From Punctularia strigosozonata HHB-11173 SS5 (Eukaryota > Basidiomycota > Agaricomycetes > Corticiales > Punctulariaceae), in NCBI RefSeq assembly GCF_000264995.1, contig NW_006767435.1:488042-552041 (forward strand): 64,000 bases of DNA, written 5' to 3'. The translations under genes and the position numbers were made by a program. Every line of letters starts with the position of its first letter. Within the stretch, counting starts at the first letter, position 1. The notes beneath the pieces were generated by a model. It worked only from the letters and a program-made list of their open reading frames with translations, did not search any database and had not been told where the DNA came from. Below are positions 21,927 through 32,625 of this stretch, piece by piece.

Positions 21927-24900
21927 ATGTCGTTCCCGCCTCACGATAGTGAGTAGATCCGCGAGAATCTGTAACACGTGCTGAGGTTGAGCAGTCTCCG
22001 CCCCGTTCAACTTTGCGAAGGAGGAGGAAAAAGTCATCGCGTTCTGGAGAGAGATCGATGCGTTTCAGACGAGCTTGAAGCTCTCGGAAGGGCGGCCTGA
22101 ATTTACCTTCTACGATGGCCCACCGTTCGCAACCGGTCTGCCCCATTATGGACATTTACTCGCCGGGACGATCAAGGTGCGTAGACAAGTTCTTCCAGAT
22201 GTTGCACAAGCATGATCTTCGTCCATCGTATAGGACATCGTAACTCGCCATGCTCATGTCAGTGGACATCATGTCACCCGTCGCTTTGGATGGGATACGC
22301 ACGGACTTCCTGTTGAACATGAAATCGACAAAAAACTGGGCATCACCGGACGCGACGATGTCATGAAGATGGGGATCGACAGATACAACGAGGAGTGTCG
22401 CGCGATTGTAATGCGCTACTCTTCGGAATGGAGGAGGACAGTTGAGCGTATGGGCCGGTGGATTGACTTTGACAACGACTACAAGACGCTCAACCTGAGC
22501 TTCATGGAGAGCGTGTGGTGGGCGTTCAGCCAGCTGTTCCAGAAGGGAATGGTTTATCGCGGGTTGAAGGTCATGCCCTATTCGACGGGTTGTCTGACGC
22601 CCTTGTCGAACTTCGAGGCTGGACTCGATTACCGAGATGTCAATGACCCCGCCGGTACGTCACCCCCCATCTTAGCAGATGGATAACTGGCTAACTGTGT
22701 TTGGTGGTACAGTAACGGTATCATTTCCCCTCGCCGACGATCCCTCGACGTCTCTCCTTGCATGGACAACCACACCGTGGACTCTCCCCTCCAACCTTGC
22801 CCTGTGCGTCCATCCCGACTACACCTACATTAAGATTCACGACGAAGAGCGGAAGGAGAACTTCATATTACACGAAAATCTCCTCCGTACTCTGTACAAG
22901 GACCCGAAGAAGGCCAAGTACAAGAAGCTTGGATCATACAAGGGTTCGGAGATGAAAGGGTGGCGATACATCCCGCTCTTCGACTACTTTGTCGGACAGG
23001 TAAGTTATCCATATTCATTGTCAACTGGCCGTTCGTCGAGGGCTAACGATGTATTCAGTTCGGGGAGAAGGCATTCCGAGTTCTCGTCGACAATTACGTG
23101 ACCGACGCAGACGGTACTGGTATCGTGCACCAAGCGCCCGCATATGGTGAAGATGATCACCGCATTGCACTCGCGCACGGTATCATCCGCGAAGACGAGA
23201 TGCCGCCCTCCCCCGTGGACGATTCTGGCAAGTTCACCAAAGCTGCCCCTGACTTCGAAGGACAGTACGTTAAGGTATGCGCAATCTCCACGGATCCTCT
23301 GCGCGGATGCAGCTCGTTGAAGTGAATGATACACAGGTCGCGGATAAGGACATTCAGAAGTACCTGAAGGCCAAAGGTCGTTTGGTGGTTCAGTCGACCT
23401 TGAACCACTCCTACCCATTCTGCTGGAGGCAAGTCGTTTCCACGTCCATGTTGATGCTCATGAACCTGATCATTGTCGCACCTCAGATCGGGTACCCCAC
23501 TTCTGTATCGCGCCATTCCTGTTTGGTCCGTGCGTGTTACGCCCATCGTCGAGCAACTCGTGAAGAACAACCAAGGAACGCGCTGGTACAGGTCCTATGC
23601 TATGCTATGCTTACACTCGCGCTTACCAGGGTTGAGGTTCCAGGGTCCCCCAAAACGTTGGTGACAACCGGTTTGGTAACTGGCTCGCGAACGCGCGTGA
23701 CTGGAACGTATCTCGCAACCGGTATTGGGGAACTCCCATCCCGCTATGGGTTAGCGACGATCTAGAGGAGGTCAGTCTACGCATCAGGTAATGATCGGAG
23801 AAGTTTGAACATGCTTTTGACCCTCGCAGATCGTCTGCGTTGGTTCGGTCGAGGAGCTGGAACGGTTGTCCGGCATCACAGGAATCACCGATATCCATCG
23901 TGACAAAATAGATAACATCACCATCCCCTCGCGACAGGGCAAGGGTGTCCTGAAGCGAGTGGAGGAGGTGTTTGACTGTTGGTTCGAGTCCGGCAGGTGC
24001 GTCGAAGCTTTCAGAGTCTGCGGTCGTTGCGATCTGAGCTTACGCGTTGTCTGCATAGCATGCCGTACGCTCAGCTTCACTATCCCTTCGAGAACAAGGA
24101 GCTCTTCGAGAGCACTTACCCGGCGCATTTCATCTCCGAGGGTATTGATCAGACTCGTGGATGGTTCTACACTTTGCTTGTTCTGGGCACACACCTTTTT
24201 GGCAAGGCACCATGGCAGAATGTTATTGTTACCGGTTTGGTGCTCGCAGCGTACGTTGCCGTCGCACTTGTGTCGTGCGATACTAATATCCTTCGTCTGT
24301 CTAGAGACGGCAAGAAGATGAGCAAGAGCCTGCGCAACTTCCCCGACCCCAACATCATCATCGACACATATGGCGCCGACGCTACGAGGTATGTGACAAT
24401 ATGCAATCGAAGCAGCCTCAGCCTTCAACCAAATTCTTCGCAGAATGTACCTTGTCAACTCCCCCATCGTTCGCGGCGACAACCTCCGCTTCCGTGAGGA
24501 CGGCGTTCGCGATGTTGTTTCACGTGTGCTCCTGCCCTGGCTCAACTCCTTCCGCTTCTTCCTGGGCCAGGTGGCACTCCACCGCAAGACTGGCGAGATT
24601 GACTTCAAGTACAACCCACATGCACCGGTGTCGAATAATGTCATGGACCGCTGGATCCTCGCGCGCTGCCAGTCGCTCATCAAGCTCGTTCGGCAGGAGA
24701 TGGCTGCCTACAGGCTGTATACCATTATCCCGCGCCTACTCGACCTCGTCGACGAGCTAACGAACTGGTACATCCGGTTCAACCGCCGGAGGCTGAAGGG
24801 CGAGGACGGGAAGGAGGACACGCTTGCGGCGTTGAACACGCTGTTCGAGACGCTTTTCACGTTGTGCAAGACCATGGTTCGTTTGTTCTTCCATCTTTTG

Positions 24901-25906
24901 AACGTTCGCATTCTGATGGGACCGATCTAGTCATCATACACGCCGTTCTTGACCGAGAATCTGTACCAGTCTCTACGCCCCTTCATCCCGGGGGACCCGG
25001 CAGCAGGGGACACGCGATCCATTCACTTCCTGCTGTTCCCGGAGGTCAAGGAGGAGTACTTCGACGAAGACATCGAAAGACAGGTGAAGCGGATGCAAAC
25101 CGTCATCGAGCTCACGCGGACCATCCGTGAACGCCACAATCTGTCGCTCAAGGCAAGCTTCCAATTGTTTCATGCGACTCAGGAACTGATCTAACGACCT
25201 CACACAGACTCCGCTCAAGGAGCTCCTGATTTTCCATGCAGATGACAAGTACCTATCAGACATCCAGCCGCTCCAGCGCTACATCCAGTCCGAGCTCAAC
25301 GTACGGGACATTGTCTTCACATCCGACGAAGTACAGACCGGCATCAAGTACCGCGCGGTCGCCGATTGGGCCGTGCTCGGCCGCAAGCTGCGCAAGGACC
25401 TCGGCAAGGTCAAGAATGCGCTCCCGGGCTTGTCGAGCGATGACGTAAAGGCGTATATGGAGACGGGCAAGGTGACCGTGGCCGGGATCGAGCTCGTTGA
25501 GGGCGATCTCGCCGTACAGCGTTACCTCGAGCTCGGTGCCGCCGAGTGCGCGGCACAGCAGTACGCGACGCACACGGACAACGACGTAGTCGTGCGCCTC
25601 GACATTCAGATCCACCCCGAGCTCAAGAATGAGTGGCTTGCGCGCGAACTGATCAACCGTGTCCAGAAACTGCGGAAGAAGGCCGGCTTGCAGGCGACGG
25701 ACGACGTAGACGTGTTCTACAAGTTCGAGGAGGGCACGGGCACGGAGCTGCTAGAAGCGAGCCGCGCACACGCGGATTTGATTAGCAAGACGGTGCGGAA
25801 CGTGCCGGTGGACGTGACACAAAGGAAGGAGGGGCAGAAGGTGCTGATCGAAGAGGAGCAGGAGGTGGCGGATGTCAAGTTTGTGCTGTCATTGGCGTGG
25901 CCTTGA
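21927..25906 (+). CDS. ILS1: cytosolic isoleucyl-tRNA synthetase
   Basis: Charges tRNA-Ile in the cytosol. The ATG at 21927 (MSFPPHD) is followed by an intron and then [20 protein letters not shown]. The class I HIGH motif appears as [14 protein letters not shown], then [19 protein letters not shown]. The editing (CP1) domain carries [20 protein letters not shown] and [20 protein letters not shown]. Later come [39 protein letters not shown] and the KMSKS loop [15 protein letters not shown]. The anticodon-binding domain follows ([20 protein letters not shown]). The C-terminal extension ends LSLAWP at 25904-25906. At least ten introns are present. The total of about 1,070 residues fits eukaryotic cytosolic IleRS. 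There is no mitochondrial leader. The usual PSWFVRV is read here as PVWSVRV, a small deviation in the editing domain. Confidence 0.96.
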
Positions 25907-26032
25907 GCAGGCCTAAGGGAGATCGTAAAGCAAATATGAAAGTGTATGAATATGGATACATCGTTGACTAGAGATACAGTGCTGCCGTTGTAGGGTATCG
26001 TATCGAACCTTTGCCACCGCTGCCCCGGCGCG

Positions 26033-26823
26033 TTACTTCTTGGAGGAGCCGAAACCGCTGAAGCCCATCATGGACGCGACATCGTTTTGTGCGTCCATGT
26101 CAACGTCTTTCGCGAGCTCCTCCCGGACGCGTTCCTTCGCTGCCCGCTTCTGTGCCTTCTTCTCAGCGCGGAGCGCGGCCTCGCGCGCCTTCACTTCGGC
26201 AAGCCGCTTTTCAAAGTCGAAGGACTTCGCGGCGGAGGCCTCCTTCGTCTTCTCGCGCAGGTAGGCGATGCGTGCGCGAACCTGCTCGACCGTCGAGCGC
26301 TCGATCTTGGTTGTTTGGCCGAGCTGACGCAGATCTGCACGGAAGCGCAGATGTGAGCAAACCTGTGAACAAACGGTATGCAAGCGAATGGGACGTACGT
26401 GCTCGACTGTTGATGTGGTCGAGGTAGCCGGCACTGTCCTTATATGTCCGGTTGCACGCCTCGCAGTAGAACCCTGGTACACCAGGCCCACGGTTTCCCG
26501 CGTTCTGTACAACCATCGTCTTGTTCAGATTTTTGTCTAGCTCTAATGACCCTTCGCGCCGCTTCATGAGCTCCGTCGGCTTTGGTAAATCCTCTTTCCG
26601 CCCTTTGCGCGGTTTCTTCCCTGGATACAAAGACACAGTCTCAGTCCCACTTATATCAAAGGCAATGAAAGGGGGGTGTATGCGAGCCTTGCTTCATCCT
26701 ATCCTCATTCTCCTTCATGCGCTCCTTCTCCTCCTCGTCCTTCTGCTTCGCCCGTTGGGCGTACTCCTCTTTGTCCCATGTTTTGCGAACCTCGACGCCT
26801 TTGGTCCCATACGCATTAGACAT
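26033..26823 (-). CDS. SNU23: U4/U6.U5 tri-snRNP zinc-finger protein SNU23 (ZMAT2)
   Basis: A spliceosomal component joining before B-complex activation. The ATG at 26823 gives MSNAYGTKGVEVRKTWDKEE, the family's opening, then a charged coiled region (EEKERMKENEDRMKQ). The next exon reads KPTELMKRREGSLELDKNLN and the zinc finger FYCEACNRTYKDSAGYLDHI. An intron splits the codon of the last zinc-ligand histidine: SRAC-less joining gives NSRAHLRQLGQTTKIERST. The C-terminus is a basic coiled coil ending GFGSSKK at 26033. Length is about 210 residues, normal. It is convergent with the IleRS gene, whose stop lies 126 bp away. Assignment is confident because both the finger and the flanking LRQLG motif match. 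Confidence 0.93.
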
Positions 26824-27419
26824 GTTGACAGACCCTCTTCTGTTGACAGGCTTGCAAGCAGGTACCTGGTGAATGCGGGACTCAACAGCTCTCACTCGCA
26901 ATCGCCTCGGTGCCTCGTTTCACTGAAACGTGGTGAGCTCGCAGCCAAGTATAGTAATTAGTGGCGTTGTTGTGTCACTCAATCGGGATTTGAGATACAC
27001 AGCGGGAAATCCCTAAAATCTGGGGAAAACATATAACAAACTTATTCTGTAGTAACTATGGTTGTTATTGACATATTTGCAGCTAAGCTAGTCTGAAGTT
27101 ATGACAGATTTATCTTAAGGATGCAGATATATGAATACTTTCCCGGTCTCTTTGCTGTAAGTTTGACATCATTTGGGTCAACTTATCTCATAACTTTTCT
27201 GAATTATTTTGTCAATTGTTTCTGATATATTTTGCCCAGATTCGGCCTGTTTCCCGCAGTGATACTCTTAAGTCTTCCGCGCGCGCGTTCCAATTTCCTG
27301 GCTCCCGAAATTTTTCGAAGACGCCGTTTCTACGGCCACTCAGTGGACATCTCATATCTCATATCCTTCGTTACATATCATACAACACTTCGTTCACTTT
27401 CCGCTCAAAGCTTGGGCAG
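26824..27419. other. intergenic stretch with an AT-rich island
   Basis: Upstream of SNU23. The part at about 26970-27240 is strikingly AT-rich compared with everything around it (runs such as ACATATAACAAACTTATTC and CAGATATATGAATAC). It has no open frame of note and no obvious terminal repeats by eye. It may be a promoter, a decayed insertion or a replication-related region; I cannot tell. Confidence 0.4.
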
Positions 27420-28408
27420 TCACGCGGGGACCTTAAGGCCGATCTCCCAGGCGGGGCGAGCGACGGCACGTTCGATCCAAGCCTAACACAAGACCGGATC
27501 AGTCATTGCAGTTTCACAGTGAACGAGTAGAAGGGAAGGGAGGTTTACCTTGACGTTCGGGAATTCGTCGTCGAGCGTGTCGACGCCGGCGTATGCGTGG
27601 TGGCGGACCCTGCGCGACGAATCAGTTGACAGAAGAGCATGGAAGGAGGCAAGGGGCGGGAGGCGTACCAAGGGATGGCCTTGATGTCCGCGAGCGAGTA
27701 CTTGCCGCGACCCGGGCCCGCGAGCCAGTCGCGGTCCTTGAGGCGGATCTCGAGCACGCCGTAGAGGCGCTTGGTCTCGTCAAGGTAGCCTGGACGGAGT
27801 CAGATAAGCCCTACGGGCGTGGACCAACGGAGTGGAGACGCACGCTTCTTGGCGTAGGGAATGTCTTCGGGGGCGTAGTGCCTGAAGTGGTGCGATTGGC
27901 CTTGCATCGGGCCAATGCCGCCGTGCTAGATCATGCCATCAGCACTCTCGTTCGAAAAGGCAGACGGGAAGAGGGTGCTCACGGTGAAGAAGAGCCATTG
28001 GAGCTCCACGCTGTAGTCGTCCGCGTCCTTGACGGGGTCGAACGAGAACTTGTTGTCCTTGTCGTAGTGCTGCGCGAGGTAGAGGAGGATGGCGGACGTC
28101 TCGAAGACCGTGAAGTTGTTCCGGGAGCGGTCGACGATAGTCGGGATGCGCCCGTTCGGGTTCAGCTTGATGAACCAGTCCTCCTTTTGCTCGTTCGCGC
28201 TGAAGTTGATCTTGTAGACGCTGTTCGAGTTCGTTTCGTGAGTGAGATGACGTCATCGGCAACGGACAGGGAAGAGAAGGAAAGGGCGGCAGACGTACTC
28301 GTAGTCGAGGGCGCCGTATGCCGCCTTGAGCTCTTCGAGGAACACGGAGATGGGGTGCCCGTTCGGCGTACCGAGAGTGTAGAGCAAGATCGGCTTTTCT
28401 CCGGACAT
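27420..28408 (-). CDS. glutathione S-transferase, fungal Ure2-like/GTT class
   Basis: Conjugates glutathione to electrophiles or reduces thiols. The ATG at 28408 ([20 protein letters not shown]) begins a thioredoxin-like N-domain: [24 protein letters not shown], the substrate-loop [14 protein letters not shown] and the glutathione-binding [15 protein letters not shown]. The all-helical C-domain has [38 protein letters not shown] and [20 protein letters not shown]. Two further introns give [20 protein letters not shown] and [20 protein letters not shown], ending at 27420. Length is about 240 residues, usual for this class. An in-frame ATG at 28570 would add a 54-residue Arg/Ser-rich leader resembling a mitochondrial presequence. 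The shorter start matches family length and is my main call. Confidence 0.92.
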
Positions 28409-29574
28409 TGTTGACAGTGATCGCCTACTGAAGGAACTGCGACTGGATGGAGATGCCCTGGCGAAGCTGGACGCGCTGAATGGACGCGGATGGGTACGCA
28501 GACAAGAGCTGGAGAGTCTGGGAGGGACGCTGCCCAGGCTGGCTTTTAATATGCGACCATATGGCGACATGGGCGACCTGAGTTTGCGGTGGCCACGAGA
28601 TGACGAAGCAAGAAGCTCGCCCCGGAAGGCCGGATAGACTTTACTTATCGTGTGGATCGCGCGCGCATGGCTGACGCAGGAGGGGATTGCTCAGCAAGCT
28701 ATTGAGCTTGCGTGAGTGTGAGCAAGCCGGGATGGACGCCGTGGGAGTCGCAGTGATATATCTTTTGATCTTCAGACGAGCGACGACGCCTCAGTGTGCG
28801 GGGGAGAACATAAGCCTATCCGCAATGGTCGACGTCGAAGATGTACAAACAAGTTTAGCTGCATGCGCAGAGGTGTCGCTGCGTACAATTGCAACGCGGT
28901 ACATGACATCATCGAACGGACCATGCCATGTCTCGAACGACACGACGACTGCGTGTTATGCGCGGCTAGCCCACAGGCCCAGGAAAATTATCCTCACCAC
29001 CTCCTCACGTAACGTCGACGACCCGAATTCGCAGGGGATATCCTCTGGCAAACGGGAATGTCCAACAAAAACCGTGCGGAACTGCCATTCCACAAGATCT
29101 CCCTCCGGATCCGTAGCACGCGCAACGGGGTCTCGTCAGCTTTCAGTCTGCTGTGCAATTCTTCTCGGCGGCGTCGCAGTACAAATGGTGCGCTTTTGAA
29201 GGACCCAGATTCTGGGCCTCGTCGCTCGGTTATTTCCTTTTATGGACCGCCCGATTCGCCGCGGTGCGCGCCACCCCACGATGACCTCAGCGCGCTTTCG
29301 ATCGTTCCGCCGCCCACCACAAAACGCCGGGACAGGAGAAAAATGCCGCGCACTGCTTACTACACTTTTCTACTTGCTCATTGTTCCATACGACGAAGAC
29401 CGATATCCTCACAACGTTGACGATATTCCTCGCGTTTCACCGACGTCCTCCTAGTACCAGCGACATCTGCACCACAAAGACATCGTGGCTCTGCTCCTAC
29501 TCCATCTAGGTTGCTTGCACAGAGCATCCCCTGCGATAGTTGGCACCAAGCTTAAATACATACCCATCAGTATC
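28409..29574. other. divergent intergenic region, GST (-) / UV endonuclease (+)
   Basis: About 1.17 kb that should contain both promoters. Several frames are open on the plus strand (28687-29199, 29058-29420) but show no family motif or good composition. AGCTTAAATACATACC just before 29575 is TATA-like. Confidence 0.4.
28543..28551 (-). promoter_or_regulatory. TATA-like element upstream of the glutathione transferase
   Basis: The minus strand reads TATTAAAAG about 135 bp before the ATG at 28408. If it is used, transcripts would begin after the upstream ATG at 28570 and only the short protein would be made. Function is inferred. Confidence 0.3.
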
Positions 29575-31740
29575 ATGGCACCCGTTCGGCTACCTGCAAC
29601 ACCCCTATCGGTCCGACGAAGCTCGCGACGCAACATCTCTTCCCCCGCCGTCTCCTCACCGCCTCGCGTCGTCGAAAAGTTCGAGGTCGAAGGCGTTACC
29701 ATCTCGGCCAAGTACGAGGGCACGCTACCATCGCCTCCGCCCAGCAAGAAGCGCAAGCGCGCGCCTCCGCTTAGCAAAGCGGTCGTCCAGCCCGCTGAGG
29801 TTTCGGCCCACGTTCCGAAAAACGCTCAGCCTCTACACGACCCAGACGAGGCTGTCGCGGCGAAGGAGGACGAGGATGGCGAGCAGTCGGATCTGACGCC
29901 GCTGCCGAGTCCGAGTACGGAAGCGCCTGCCAAGCGGAAGGCGAAAGGAAAGGGGAAGCGCGTGGCGAAGAAACGTAAGGTGACCGCAGATGGCGAAGAG
30001 GAAGGCGCAGAAGGGCCCGACGAAGGCGTCAAAGTGAAGAAGCCAAGGAAACCGAGAGCACCCAAACCCGAGCCGGTGTATGTTATCCCTGATGTGGAGA
30101 GGAAGGAGACGACGTTCAAAGGCCGGTTAGGTAAATACACCTGTTTACAGCCGTTTCATTCTTGACGTGACGTTTCTTCAGGGTACGCGTGCTTGAACAC
30201 CATACTGCGCAATAAAAAGCCTGCAGCGGAAGCTATATTTTGCTCGCGTACATGCCGGTATGGTTCTTCGCGCGTCGCGGCTCGCTGCTACCCTCTCTCT
30301 TACCTCTTCGTCTTTGCAGTATCGACTCGATCAAGAAGAACGGGCTCGAATGGGTCAAAGAGCTCGGCCGGCAGAACGTGCGCGACCTGCTCAAGCTCAT
30401 CGAATGGAACGAAGCGAACCGGATACGCTTCATGCGGATGTCCTCCGAGATGTTTCCCTTCGCGTCCCATCCCATCTACGGCTACTCGCTCGAATACTGC
30501 GCGGATGACCTGAAGGCCGTCGGCGACCTCGCGAAGAAGTACGGGCACCGGCTCACGACGCACCCTGGGCAGTTCACGCAGCTCGGCAGCCCCAAGGACG
30601 GAGTGGTCGAGAACGCGGTGAGAGACCTCAAGTACCACTGCGAGATGATAGACCGCATGGGGCTGGGGAAGGATAGCGTGATGATCATCCATGTTTGTTA
30701 TCTTTGTGTGACTCTTGCCAAACATTGAGTTGACCTCTAATTTTTTCAGGGCGGAGGGGTGTACGGCGACAAGGCGGCCGCGCTGGCGCGCATCAAGACG
30801 TCCTTCACGGAGCTGCTGCCGCAGAACGTGAAGGACCGGATCGTGCTCGAGAACGACGAGATGTGCTACAACGCCGAGGACCTCCTCCCTCTATGCGAAG
30901 AGCTCGATATCCCGCTCGTCTTCGGTTCGTGCCTTGCCCATCCCCTCCTATTTCCGCTATCAACATACTCACGAATACACGTATTCTAGACTACCACCAT
31001 GATTGGATTTACCCCTCGTCGATCCCGCCCGCAGAGATCATTCGTCGGGCGGGCGCGATCTGGGAGCGGCGCGGCATCCGCCCGAAGCAGCATCTGTCCG
31101 AGCCGCGTCCGGGCGCAGAGACGGTCATGCAAAAGCGCGCGCACGCGGATAGGTGTCAGGCGCTGCCGCCGGACCTGCCGGACGACGTGGACCTGATGAT
31201 CGAGGCGAAGGATAAGGAGCAGGCGGTTCTGCACTTGTATCGGATATACGGGCTTGAGCCGGTCATACACGGTGGGCCTCCTCTCCCCCTCTTTTGAATC
31301 GTGCTAGAGTGAGTTGGGGACTGATGGCGATTCGATTGATTGCAGAGAGCTTGAGGCCGCCCGCGGAGGTGGAAACCCTGGAGACGAAGGGACGGAAGTC
31401 GGCGAAGAAAGGCACGGGACGGAAGAAGGCAGCGCAGTCGGGGGTCGTGGGGGAGGAGGACGAAGTTAAGGGCGAGGATCCGGCTGTGTCGGTCGACGAG
31501 GACGAGGGGAAGGAGGAGGAGCCTGTGCCGAGGCTGACGAGGGCGCGAGCGTCGAAGAGGCCCTCGAAGGCTGTGACGTATGAGGGCATGGAGGGCACCG
31601 ATGGGGAAGCGGACGTGGACGTGAACGGTGGTGCGGATGAAAGCTGGGACGAGGCTGCAACAGGGGAGGAGACGGCGGACGAGTCGTTCGCGGATGAAGA
31701 CGAGAAGAGAGGGAAGGGGCAGAAAGGCTGCAGGTCATAG
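29575..31740 (+). CDS. UV-damage endonuclease (UVDE / UvsE family)
   Basis: Nicks DNA 5' to UV photoproducts and other lesions, starting alternative excision repair. The ATG at 29575 (MAPVRLPATPLSVRRSSRR) opens a roughly 190-residue basic, disordered extension with nuclear-signal-like KKRKR, KGKGKRVAKKRK and KVKKPRKPRAPK. The TIM-barrel core then runs over five exons: YACLNTILRNKKP, LKLIEWNEANRIRFMRMSSE, PFASHP, HRLTTHPGQFTQLGSP, VMIIHGGGVYGDKAAALARI, RIVLENDEMCYNAEDLLPLC, DYHHDWIYPS and VDLMIEAKDKEQAVLHLYRI. The metal-binding His, Glu and Asp motifs (THPGQ, LENDE, DYHH, IEAKDKE) are all present. A final exon adds an acidic tail to 31740. The core is about 300 residues; both tails are typical of fungal forms. 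The assignment is strong. Confidence 0.94.
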
Positions 31741-31879
31741 CGCCGGATCGTTCAAGCGCTGCAGCAAGCTTCCTCAGATTTATGCCCGCAGTGAACGATA
31801 CTTGTAACGTGAGCTAGAGGAGCAAACATATTGTACATGAGCAACTTTGCTCCACGGACGAGCGTACAGCGCCAGGCCG

Positions 31880-32217
31880 GATATCATAGCTGAAATGAAG
31901 CAGAAGCTTGAATTACTGCAGCCGAATATGGCACATGGAAAGCAATAGCAACCTCGAGATCCAAGAATTCGTTGCACTCGGATCCTGCAAGAACTATCAG
32001 GGAAATCAGGTTCCGGCCGGTGACGACAGCATCATGGTCATTGAGCAGGACGGTGCAAGCACCCGAATAATCCTCAGGAAGCAGGCTTTCGATCCAATAC
32101 CGCCGAAGCCGCTCAGATCGACTCGACGCGATATCCAGGCTGCTTCAGGAGCCTGCTCAGGAGCCTGCTCAGGAAGACCGTTCATGATGCGGACCAAGTT
32201 GCGTATATCTCCCGACT
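31880..32217 (-). pseudogene. fragment of a third MYND-family paralogue
   Basis: The minus strand reads SGDIRNLVRIMNGLPE, then, after an insertion, DYSGACTVLLNDHDAVVTGR, NLISLIVLAG and VPYSAAVIQASASF. These align in order with one exon of MYND genes A and B (A: SGDLRHFIRTVNALPSDYSG; B: DYSGSCTVLMNDHDPVVTSR, FHLLYSAAVTPDHASSVSF). Even the exon's acceptor end is recognisable. Only this exon-sized piece remains; the MYND finger and the rest are missing, and a stop follows. It lies about 400 bp from the stop of gene A, in the same orientation, so it probably came from a local duplication. Confidence 0.7.
32082..32167. repeat. 86-bp insertion with 9-bp direct repeats and 6-bp inverted ends
   Basis: Inside the MYND relic, the sequence CTCAGGAAG occurs at 32073-32081 and again at 32168-32176. 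The 86 bp between starts CAGGCT and ends AGCCTG, so it has short inverted ends. The intact genes lack this segment at the corresponding place. The right side also carries two tandem copies of a 12-bp unit (TCAGGAGCCTGC), so replication slippage is an alternative to a tiny DNA-transposon-like insertion. Confidence 0.4.
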
Positions 32218-32625
32218 CGACGTTAGATAACAGGGCAGATCAGGCTTTTTTTCCCCACCGAGTCAGATGCAGCGCCGAGACACGGTCAATGACCACGAGG
32301 GTGCATCCACGCTGAAGTCGCCCCGAATCCGACACCGTCAGTTCCGACTCTGAGCATCCACAGAACTGCGAGGCACACTCACCCTAGTGATAGATATTCC
32401 ATACGGCCTGCCGAGCCAAGACGGCCCAAACAGACACGGGAGCAAACAAACATGTAGGCGACCATCGAACAAGCAGCAGTGTATTCACGTCGAACAAGGC
32501 AGGAGCGTGACGCCATTTTAGTAGTGCAGACGTCTGTGAGCGGCAGTCCCTGAAAGGCTTTGCAAGACCGTAAGACCCAAACGGCCAAGTGTTTGATGCG
32601 TGCGAGCCCCTCTCCCCCGTACCGA

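Larger units (their letters stand above)
31741..32625. other. intergenic stretch holding a MYND-family relic
   Basis: Between the UVDE stop and the stop of MYND gene A. The middle contains the relic and the small insertion listed separately. 32220-32625 shows no coding frame. Confidence 0.5.

Noticed and set aside
23975-23997. GGTTCGAGTCC, a tRNA B-box match
   Set aside because: It lies within the IleRS coding exon (CWFESG) and no A box or acceptor stem surrounds it.
27593-28414. Plus-strand frame of 273 codons
   Set aside because: Antisense to the glutathione transferase, whose exons and splice sites are clear. Composition (V, R, E repeats) is typical of an antisense shadow.
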